In this document: piece after piece, positions 50,501 to 62,500 of the stretch | Numbering within the stretch: position 1 is the first letter of the stretch | Layout of the letters: the number at the start of each line of letters is the position of its first letter | DNA from: Tubulanus polymorphus | Lineage: Eukaryota; Nemertea; Palaeonemertea; Tubulaniformes; Tubulanidae | Length of the DNA stretch: 64,000 nt | Assembly: GCF_964204645.1 (NCBI RefSeq) | Contig: NC_134031.1 | Coordinates: 18,225,307-18,289,306 of the forward strand | Direction: 5' to 3' | The notes under the pieces: generated by a model | Seen by the model: only the letters and a program-made list of their open reading frames with translations | What the model was told of the DNA's origin: nothing | Databases searched by the model: none | Program-made: the position numbers and the translations under genes

Positions 50501-53500
50501 TTATAACAGAACAACTGTAAGTTCTAACTATCGTCGTCATCTCTGGATCCAGTTCCACAGTTGTGAGTAAGAGTTAACTCTGAACTCCGGATGAAGTTCC
50601 AAAGTTATGGGTTAGAGTTAACTCTGAACTCAGGTTCCACAGTTATGAGTACTAATCAACCAACTGTAAGATTTGAAATGAGAACATGAACAATTTTCAA
50701 TTCAGTTAACTTAGGAGGCGAGTTAGAAAATTAGATGATAGAATTAGAAAATTAATTCTTTTTCATTTGAGTCAAAACTTACTGATGTTCCTTAAATCCA
50801 TCTCATGATTCTGATAAAAGTGTTTTTGAACTTGTTTTTTGACGTGCGGATTTTAAGTGATTTCTGTTGAACATTGCCTTGATTGCCGCTGCTGATGTTA
50901 TTTCAGGTGAGGCCTTCGTTTAGGCGAGATGGAACTCATGATTTCGGTCTAGTAACAAGGAACGATTTAGACCGACCGATCACAGTTGGATTTGTAATCA
51001 GCGTTCCGAGAAATGAGATCACATTCTCGCAGTTCAACGATCGTCAGAATGAAGGGAAGCGTCTGTTCTGGACGTTACCTGGACAGTTTAAGGGTAACAA
51101 GGTAAGCTCTTAACAATTACTGCTTAGCATCAAGTCACAGACAAGTTCATGTTGATTCTGTGGACTTTGTGGGACTCAACCTCGGTCTTGAAATGGTTAT
51201 TATTCTGTCGATGTTTCAGATTACTTCATACGGCGGTTACCTGAGGTTCACATTACACAGTATAGTATCTGTTACTAGTGGTTTTGAATATGTCGATGTT
51301 GATGTAGAATTGATCGTAAGTTCATCCTATCATTCGGTCATATACGATACGTTCCTCCTGAGTGGGTACAGAAAAAGGTGTAACTCTTAAACCGATTTAA
51401 TTTCTTCATCGAGTCAGTCAATCTTAAATCGATTTCATAGTCAAAGCTTTTTGTGAAATTGTTCCCTCACGTTACTGGCAGTCACAGAGAGTCACATTAC
51501 TGGCAGTCACAGTGGGTCACATCACTGGCAGTGATGAGGCCGACTGAAATTATTGATGATCCATCTTATTTTCAGGGTGAGAAAACTCGTCTGTTTCATA
51601 CGTTCGACCCGCCGCAAAAACCGTTTGAAAATCGTAAAATTGAACTGTTATTGACGGAAGATGAATTCCGCAAACCAGATGGCACTAAACCGGACCGCGC
51701 GACCTTCATGCAGGTTCTATCTAATATTCAGCACGTTTTAATCCGCGCATCGATGCATTCTCAGATGTTGTCGTCGTCTTTAAGCGATATCGCCATGGAT
51801 ACAGCCGCGTCTGGTCGCACAGGGCAAGAAATAGCGAAACTGGTCGAGTATTGCATGTGTCCGAGCAGTTTCACTGGTTCCTCGTGTGAGGTAAACTTCA
51901 TTCCACGTCTAAATTCATACTAACTTAATTCATCAAAATAATGATTGATTTTCTGAAGACAATACTTTGGAACTTGTTTTCAATGATAGATATTAAGCCT
52001 AGAAGTGATTTTATTTTCAAATGGTTTGAAGTGCTAAATTGTGCAAAACGGTTGTTTTGAATAGAGTTGTTTAATTTCAGCGTTGCGATACCGGTTTCAC
52101 AAGGAAAGTTGATCGTAGTAAATCTAGTGGCTACACGTGTGTACCATGTCAGTGTAACGGTCATTCAAAACTATGCGACCCGATTACTGGACAATGCCGG
52201 GTAAGTATTCTGAACTGATTTGGGCCGGTTGAAAATGGACTGGTCTCATTTTCAGTTGGGCTCATTTTCAGTTGAGAGCAGATTGACTCGGGATTGTAGT
52301 GATTATTACCCTGTTCTAGTGTCTCTGATAATTTAGTATTATTTTCTAGGAATGTCAACATAACACTGGCGGAGATCGCTGTCAGATATGCGTGCGCGGT
52401 TACTACGGCGACGCTACGAGGGGAACACCCTATGATTGTCGTCAATGCCCGTGTCCACTAACGATATCGTCCAATCAGTAAGCATCGTCCCGAACGAATT
52501 CAAACTTCCGAAAAATTCTGATTGATTTAGAGAGAGATATGTTTGTGAACGTTTTCCAGATTCTCTAAGGAATGTCGTTTAGAGCCTGATGGTAGAGCTA
52601 CGTGTACTCAATGTCCCCCGGCGTACGAGGGACGAATGTGTGAAAGGTAGAACTCATGAATTGAAAATGATGAAGTTTGAAATGATGCCCCTATTCAAAA
52701 CAAGAAGTAACCAACAGCAATTGAAGCAAACATTTGATAGTTCTTGGATGTCAGTTGTCTGTCTAAGGGCGACTTTCTTCGACAATCTTTTTTTTTCACA
52801 GCTTATTAAAGACTACATCGCAGTTTTGTCCACAAAGAACTGTTTGTCTATTGTTGAATTGACTTTGTTTCAGATGCGCCCCCAACTATGTCGGTAATCC
52901 TACAATACCGGGAGAAACCTGTAAACCAGAAGGAGAGGGTAAGTGTCTGAATACTAAAACCGTTTCATACTTATATCGATTGAGTCAAATGTCTATCAGG
53001 TGGTAGCTGACCTGGAAAACCTGGGGAATCAGAAAAATATAGAAAAAATCAGGGAATTTTACAAATTTTGCTAGAAAAGAAACTTGAAGAATTAAGGAAT
53101 TCAGATAATTCTATTGACTGCATAAGAAATGAATAATTTGTAACACTTTAAACCTTGAAATTCCTTGGATTTACTCAGAGAATTTGTAGATGAGCGGAAA
53201 GTGGCCACCTTGATAACGTTTCATATTGTGGGATCTTGGATCCCGTTTCACACACATCAGTTTAATTAACTGCAACTGAATCATAAATTTTTTCTCTTTT
53301 CATTCATAGATCTGCGTAAAATTCCCGATGTATTCGTCAATCCGCCCAGACACACCGAGAATGTCGGCGCGACCGTCACCTATACGTGCACCGTTACCGG
53401 TCCCGGTCCGTTCAGGGTCACGTGGAGCCGTACGAATGGATTACCGTTACCACGACGAGCGAGTGTATCGGCCAATCATACGCTGACGATTCGTAATCTG

Positions 53501-56500
53501 ATGGCGGAAGATAACGGGGAGTATATCTGTACAGCAGTGAACAGAAACGGACGAAATGAGGGCATTGTTTCATTGAATGTACTCGGTACGTCTGACTTAG
53601 GGCCTGCTCAAACCTGCTGATGATACCCTTAGTGGGCGCTCAGTGGGGTTGAGGGGAACCTGTTATCAATTCCTGAGTGAAGCTCTGTAGGTTGAGAGGA
53701 TAAGAAACCTCAAAACTGCCCAGTGGGTTGAGAGATAAAAAGATATTCATAATTGCAAGTGCGAAGCCATATTAGTCACCAAAATTGTAAAATTTCAGAG
53801 TACATTGTGATAATTTCCAGGTGCTTGAATGGCATTTGACAGATTTTAAAATCTTGAGCAGCAAACTGCTGCTGCGGCTGCTGCTCAATTCAACACTTGT
53901 TCAAATTGGAAGGATGATAGATTGCTTAGATTATAATCTATTTTCTCTTTTCATCTGTCTTGTAGTAAGTCAAGGTATAATTGTGAGAGTTGAAGAACCA
54001 AAGTTTTTGACGGTTGATGAAGGAACAACGGTTAGATTTGTGTGCAGTGGTAACAGTCAGGTGAATGTAAGTAAACCCAGTCCCTCTCCTTCTCTTCATA
54101 TATATCACCAATCAGCCTTTTAATGTTGACTGATGGTAGAAATATACAAAACTGTGATTTTTATAGTGTTTGCTGAGATCAACTATTCCTAGTGGTCCCG
54201 ATTAATTTCATACAAGCTTTTGTAGTATCAAAATCAAAAGCTGGCAGGTTTTGATTGAATGTATGATTACGAACTAGTGAAACATGTCCATAAGCTAATT
54301 ATAGACTCTTAATTGATATAGAATTGACTTGGCTTTACTATAATCTAGTGACCTTTACGCGCAAACTATCTTTGAAAATATCACGAATTTTTTCTAAAAC
54401 GAATGTCATATTCTACAGCTGCTGAGTAGATCCCTGTATTTGCTGCATGCTCTATAGAAATTGTCCGTAACTTCCTGTTGTGCACAAAATGAAGTTGTCT
54501 ACGTCTCGCTAGTGAACAAAACTGCTTTCACATTTCAGCTAATATTCTGACAATGATTCCTAGGGGTATAACATACAAAAATCATTGCTAAAATGATTGA
54601 ATGTAATTTGAAATACGTTTTTTTTTGCACTGACTTCTCTTTTTTCAGATCACACGCTTTTCCTCCCTTAGTGTTGTACGCGCGCTGTATGTATAAGATA
54701 TAGAAAAACATGAGTAAATGTACAATGTACATAAATAAAATGTACAATGTACATAAATATGTATACCGGTAAATGTACATAAATATGTATACCGGTACAT
54801 GTATATATGTCTAAATCGATGCACGTTCCTGATACGGGACCCACTTTTTCAATGTTCATCAATATTAGTAGCATGTTGTTGAAATTCTACCAATCCTCAT
54901 CAGGACTCAGTGGTTCCACGGTTCTCGGGTTTTGTGTTTGACCCTAGAGTTAAACATCGTTTTCAATGTTTTAACCATAGAGTCAAATCTCAACTGAAAG
55001 AACTATGAATCTGGGTCCAGTGTTGTTGTGGCATGTTACTCACTAATTCCGCTTTTAGTCTGTTTAAATCATTCAAAAGTCTCATCAATTCACGTATATA
55101 GATCATAAAGTGCCTCTATTCAGCTAATGAAAACTGGCCATCAACAAATTCTAATATATTATATAATATTCATTCACCCATCATGATATTTTATTTTCTT
55201 GTTTTTGCCGCTCGTAAGGGTAATATTTAAGGTGAGACCCTTGTTATCGATATGTGAAAATATTTCAAGGTTTCTTACCAGTTTAAGGTGGGTTTTAGTT
55301 ACCAGGACTGAGTTCCACAGGTTCTCTGGTTAAATCTGACTGTGTTTAGTTTTACCGAGTCAAATTACGGTTCATTTGCAATTATTAACTTGAGAGTCAT
55401 AATGTCTGCTGTGGAACTGGGTACTTGTTTTTTGTCTGATCGAAAAGTCCAGTAGGTTAACATAAGCCCATCTTAAAATTCTTTGATAATTTTAATCATT
55501 TATATTTTCTTTACTGTGTTCTTTAAATTTTAACATATTTTGTCGTCGGTGGTTAAATATATATATTCTATTTTGTTTTAGTTAATCTATTCCTAAAAGT
55601 ATTTAATTGCATTAGTGTTTATCACTGGTGTAATGGTATAACGTGTTTGATGTATGCTGTGCATGTAATTCATCCATTTCCTTTCAAGAATCCTGTATTT
55701 TTGTATCTGACATATCAATATTTTCCTCGAATATTTTACCAAATCATATGAAATGTATGTTCTTATATTTCGTATAAGCGTTCATTTAAAACTACAAATC
55801 ATCTTATGGTTTAGGTTCAATTTTTGGTACAATACACACGTAACACACCCCTATGAGTTCTGGATTCAGTTCCTCAGTTCATAATTAAGATTTGTATTTA
55901 GTATTAAAACATCGGAAGTTAACTTGAAAATTCAACTTTCATCGTTGAACTGTGGAACTGGATTGAGAACCATCTGTTCTATTCCATTTTGTTTATCGTT
56001 TCGGATTTAAATCTCTAAAAATTTGGATAAGTTGAAATTGTTTTCTGAGTTTTCTCGGACAAATATTTGACTGATAAACGACCAATTGGTTTGTAGATAT
56101 CGTACACATTAGTCTGGACAAAACAAGGAGGAGATATGCCTGAGAAAGGGATGGATCAAAATGGCGTTTTAACAATACCCAACGTACAACAAGGAGATGC
56201 TGGAACGTACGTGTGTACGGGATCTAATCCTCACAGTATAGATACGGATATTGCTACTCTGAACGTTGGAGGTAAATTACAATTACTCAAAATTCATTTG
56301 AAATTTCATTGAAATGTCTGCTAGAAATGGTGCATGCCTTATTCTGAAATTGGTAAGAGTAATTTGATGTTGAATAAGTTCAAATCATCCCACAAATTTG
56401 GAATTGGCCCTTAAAGAATAAAAAAAAATCAGTGTATTTTGAATTCAAACTCGTAACTGATTTCATTGTTTTTCTATATTCTAGTAACTAAGGAACCACC

Positions 56501-59500
56501 GACGGTGCGAATCGAACCCCATTATCAAACAGTAAAGATCGGCGAGCGAGTTGAATTCCGTTGTATCGCGATGGGTCGACCTGAACCGACGTTAGAATGG
56601 TCTCGAACGTCCGGGCAGTTGAATCCTGAAGCGACGTTCGTCAGCGGTGTTTTCATCATTCCGTCTGCTCGTAAAGAGGATCAATCCGAATACACGTGTC
56701 GCGCGTCGAATACAGCAGGAGATCAGTCGATTAGAACTATACTATACGTTACTGGAGGTAGATCAAATCCAAAACAAGCTTAACTCTTTTAGTGCTCACT
56801 AATCAATCCCTAATGTGCTGGAGATAACTTGAAAATCTCTTTAAAAATTCCATCCCAGTGGTGTTGAATAATGAGCATACCGCTATGATGCCAGTCGTTA
56901 GTTACTGATCCAAACGGACGTACCTGATAAAAGTGAAATCTTGGAAAAAGTTGTAAGAATGGAACCAAAATGTGAAATTTAGATTGTTCCATTGACTGGA
57001 TGATGGGTTCCTGGGTCCAGATATTGAAGTGGGAAAATTGAATTGATATGATGCAGAATATATTGGAGATATGACAGATTTTGAGTGATATTTTTAATCT
57101 ATTCTCTAGATGAATCTATAGCAGTGATAGAAGTTCCGGATGTAACAGTTTCAGTCGGTGCTGATATCAGAATGAAGTGTATTTCTAGAGCCAATATACC
57201 TGGTCGTATTTCATGGACCCGAATTGGTGGACAGCTTCCCCCTGGTAACTATAACTATCCCTTCGCTTTTTTACCCGGCCAGCATCTCACAGTTCTGCTT
57301 TCAGAACTAGATCTGTTTATGAGCAAAAGCAGCAGTTGATGATATAACAGTTTATTCTGACTGTTTCATCAAAGAAATGAAAATGAGTATTCATTTACTC
57401 TGATATACTGAGATTAATATCAGCCTACCGATCAGATTTGCTATAAAATTTGCTATAGTTGTTTAATTTTTTGTATGGTTCACAATTCGTAGGTTCTCGA
57501 GTAGACAATGGATTATTGATGATACCGAGAGCTCAGTTATCATACAGCGGACGTTACGAGTGTAGAGTGAGTACAGCGACAGGGAGTGGTACAGCAGTCG
57601 GTACTATTGTCGTTAGAGGAGGACCAGTCAGTAAGTCTCTCCATCTCTCCCTGTCCTAACTCTTTCAGTGCTGATGATTAATACCCTAAAGTGCTGGAGA
57701 TAATTTGAAAATTTATTGACAGGTTCATTGCTATAGCGCATCTACACCGCGGTGCGGTGTATCGTTAGTTACTAATGTTGAACTGTGTTTGAGAGGTGCT
57801 CCATCTTTCATTAAAGATAGAAACTAATTACATCAATACACCGTGGCAAAGTCCATCATCGATTTATACACCGGTGGAGATGCACTGAAAGGGTTAACCT
57901 CTGAACAACCAGATAATACCTATCTTTTTAGAGGTTAGATAGTTATTTCTTTCTCTCATTCTCTCTCTCTCTCTCTCTCTCTTGTTTAGATAAACGTCCG
58001 ACTGTGAAAGTTGAGCCTGAAACCGCCAGGATTCCGTTGGGAGGAACTGGCATTTTGAAATGCGTCGCTACCGGTAACCCGAGCCCCGCTCTCACGTGGA
58101 GATGGTCGGGCGGTGACTTCACAAATAATCACCGGGTATGAACATCAGTTTAACCTGCAGCTGTAGTTCCTCAATAAGATGGTTCAAAGTTAACCACTGG
58201 ATAACGTAGCAATTGGATATTTCACATATGTCAGTTATCAATAGGTTAATTTTAATCACATTTAGAACAATCGCGGCTCCTGAATTGCTCCATTTGTCCG
58301 ACATAATCTTTAAACTGTTTGAAATATTTGAATAACATCAGATTGAAGGCGATCGATGGGAGAGTACTCTGACAGTTCAATACGGCACGCGTCAGGATGA
58401 AGGAATTTATACATGTATCGCTAAGAACAGTGAAGGAACGGCAACCGATTCCTCTCAAATTGTTGTCGGTACGAACATTATTTCATTCATACTCACATTC
58501 TGTGAAATTGACCCTCTGACCATTCAGATTTCTCTGGGATTCCCATGACATAAGGCTTGTAAAAGCCTTCAAAATTCTTGAAATCCTTCATTTCAAAGAC
58601 TTCCAAAGGTGTATGCCTGATTTCAAGTGATAAGTTCTGAATGATTTGTCGTATATTCAATGGAATTTGTCTTCATTTGTTTCAGCTGCAGAAGAACCAC
58701 AGATTACTATCTACCCTGAAAGTACGCAGGTTGTAACTGAAGGTCGAAGCGTTATGTTCCAATGTCGAGTCACTGCTGGCATCCCTCCTCCTAAATTGGA
58801 ATGGAGAAGGTATGAAAACCAAAACCCGATAATTAACAACTTGACTCAGTTCTCTTGTTGAGATACGTTTCATTCTAAAAGTTCTTTGGAAATTGTTTCA
58901 TAAATGTGCGTTAAAACTTGAATCCACAATGACAGACAATTTACTGTAAAAATCAATTCATTGTTATAAGGGTGAATGGAGGTGTTTTCACGGAAAATAC
59001 ACGTATTTTGGAAAATGGAATTTTAAGAATGGATCGAGTGACGTCTGCTGAACAAGGTTCTTACATCTGCTCCGCAAGTAACAAGGTCGGAACTACGACC
59101 GCTACTGCTGTACTGAAAGTTCAAGGTAAAAACAACTTGTACCTCAGCTCTACAATTCTGAGTTAACCCTTTGCCATGTTCATTGATTATTTTCATTCAT
59201 ATCTTTTTATTAAAAAAGCGTTTGGAAACAGCAAAGTCGCGTTTGGAAACAACAAAGTCCTGGGATTTTGAAATAGTTCTTGGTTAAATTTTACTCGTAA
59301 TCAGTTCATTTTCAATTACGTTACCATTGTTGACTAATTGAGTCAAATTTTAAGTCTATGGCTTGTAACTGGGGCTGGTTCTGAAATTATTTGTACATCA
59401 GGACTATTACAATGGTTTTACACAAAATTTAACTAGAGGCTATTAGGAATGGAAAAATATCCAAAATTATTAGGCAACCATTACAAGTATTGTTGCTACC

Positions 59501-62500
59501 TGCTTTGTAACACAACTCTTTGAAATACCCAAGTCAACAGTTTTCTATCAAAGTTTTGAAATAAAAGCTTTTGATTTCAGTTCCACCTACAGTACGCGTG
59601 ACCCCGAACAGCCCGATTAGAGCTCGCATTGGTGAGACTGTGACCTTGAATTGTATCGGTGAAGGTCAACCTGCCCCAACGGTTTACTGGCAGAGATTGG
59701 GTCAACGTATACAGTTTACCCCTACAGCCGCTCGGGGTGGTGAAGAAGATGAGCGAATAGCTCGAGCCCAACATGTTCTCAAAAATATCTCACCGGAAAG
59801 TGCTGGAATTTATAGTTGTATGGCGCAGAATCCGGCCGGACGGGTTGAGGAACGAGTACAAGTTATAGGTAGAATATTTACACAAAGCTATAAGTGGAGC
59901 CCATGTCCCGCTTCAGTAGTTGTGAGTTTAAACTCCAATGATTCTTGGTTAGATTTGGCTCCAGAGTTAAGTTTGTTCATTTTCAATGAATTAATGAGTT
60001 AACTCAAAACTGAAAATCTGTGAAATTGGGTCATGAGTTCTAGCTTGCGTCAAAGTTATCTGTAACAAAAAAGCCTTTACCCGAGCTAACTCGCAACAAC
60101 CTAACATTAACTGAATAATTGTAAGATGTTACCAGTTTGTTTATCAAGGGCGAAAGTCTGAACTGATAAGCATGGTAACAGAAAATCTTCCCTCGGCTTG
60201 GATCCTGATAACCTTCAGTAGTATTTGATTGTTTTAATTTGATTATTTCAGTTGAGCCAGGTGTAGGATTGACTATTTATCCTCCTAGAATTGAAGCACG
60301 TGCGGCTGAAGACATACAGTTCCAGTGTCGATCTACAGGTACTTATAGTAAAACTTGTCATCCTCTTCTCAGAATCCTGACAATCGCTGATTGGTCTCAT
60401 TTACCAAGCGAATAATAATTATTTGAATGTGTTTTCTAATTAAAGGATCTCCACCGCCTGCTGTGAGATGGAGTCGGAAACGTGGAATTTTACCGATCAG
60501 TCATCGAACGGAGAATGGTATTTTACATTTATTCCAAGTATCCCCCGATGATGCCGGCATGTACGTCTGCTCGACCAGACGACCGGATGGGTCCCTGGTA
60601 ACTGAGGAGGCTGAACTCATTGTTAGAGGTAAATGAATTTGAATTGCAGCTCTCTGCTTATAGGATTCAGTGACCTATATTTTTTGGGTCAAAATTTGTT
60701 TCGAATGATTCTAACTATTGGAATGAGCCTTGATGTTCATTTCTGAACATAAATTCCTTGCCTGAATGTAAAATCTATAGTTATGAGGATTTTGAGGATT
60801 CCATAGTTCATGTTTTGTCTGTATCCCTATCGTATATCATGTCTCAAATTTATGTCATCGCTTTTTATGTTCTGATTTGTTCGTTGACTGTTTATGACAT
60901 TCGCTGCCGGCTTAATAATACACCCTCAATTGCCTCTACATATATACTCTTGGGTTGGCACTGGCGCTATTACATAGTCAGCCTTTGCTCGAAATTGACC
61001 AATGAGCATTGAGAATGAAGCAGAATTTGTTCACATTACCAGCCGATCAGGAACTGTGTCATTCCCGTGTGCCATAGTGCAAATATCTAACTATAAATAA
61101 CCGGATGGTCAAGTCTATTCGTAGCCGGCAGCAAATGTGTTAAAGCACCATGTGATCCCTCACGCACTCTCACACTGTATATATGTACTGCTTTAACTAG
61201 GACCACCCACTATTTATATACCACAACCTCGTGTTGAAATAGACGTCGGCAATCCTCTAAGATTGATCTGCGAAATCACGGCTAGCCCGCCGTTCCGAGT
61301 GATTTGGCGTAAAGACGGCGGAGGGATACCATCGTACGCGGTAGCGAGAGAAGGGGTTTTACATATTCCTCGTTCTCGAGTCGGTGATTCCGGTCGATAT
61401 ACGTGTACGGTACAGAGTCACTACGGGTCAGCAGACGGAGCTATAGACGTTACTGTTATAGGTAAGAAATAGATAGTTGCTGACTTGAAGAAGAAACCAC
61501 AATTACCTGGCATGAAGAAAAACTTAAGAGTATAGTGATGTTTTAGACTCAATTCTGTAAGCCATTTACAAAACTAAGAGAGAAGTGACGCTTTTGACTC
61601 AATTCTATATACCGTTTACAAAACTAAGAGATTAGTGACCTATTTTCAAATCAGTTTTGAAAATGGGTCACAGAGTAAAATCGTCACTAATTTCTGTTTT
61701 ACTCCCTGATTGTGGGTTTTATTACTTCAATTGAATTAGACAGTCACTTGTCTATGGAAACTAAGTTGCAGACTCTATTTGCCTGGAGTTGGAAACAATC
61801 TGCTGTTCTTTGCTTATCACTTGGATACACAATTGTGGAGGTACTAATTTTATAGGCTTGTACGTGTATAAGTAGAAGGCCTGGTTCTACAGTTTAGACT
61901 AAAGAACAATCTAAGCTCATTTTGGTCTGATTCTGATGGAACAAATGCGGACAAATTCTCATTCTGTCTATGAGGGGTCTAATGATTTGAACCATATTTT
62001 GTCAGACTGTGGACTGTGGAACTGGGACCTCATGTGTAAAGTATCTCTAAACTAACCCCACCCCTCTTCTTTGCACTACTCACTCAATGTTATATGTTCT
62101 TTCTCTTGTTGTGTTGTCATTAGATGTGGTTTCACATTCAGCTTCAATATTTCAACTATTATTTCTCCCTATGAAGGTTTTCTGTACTCGTCCATCCACT
62201 TGAATCCTGATTACCAATATTCTTAAGCTTGATCCAACAACACGATAAACCCAGTTCATCCTGTGTTTCAAACCATGACCTGTTCTGTTGTCAAAACCAG
62301 TCAAGGTCTTCTCGACTCATGAGGTTTAAGCCTGTTTATGAACCTAATTTATGGGCCTAGATTTGTCACAAGAAATTAAAATCTAGGCATTGAATGACTT
62401 TTCAATGTAGATTAGGAACTGAATTGTTAAAGACTTGTTGAGATCCCATGAACTCTGTGTAACCTGCTTTTTTGGATTCAATCTCTTATGGCCCTCTATC

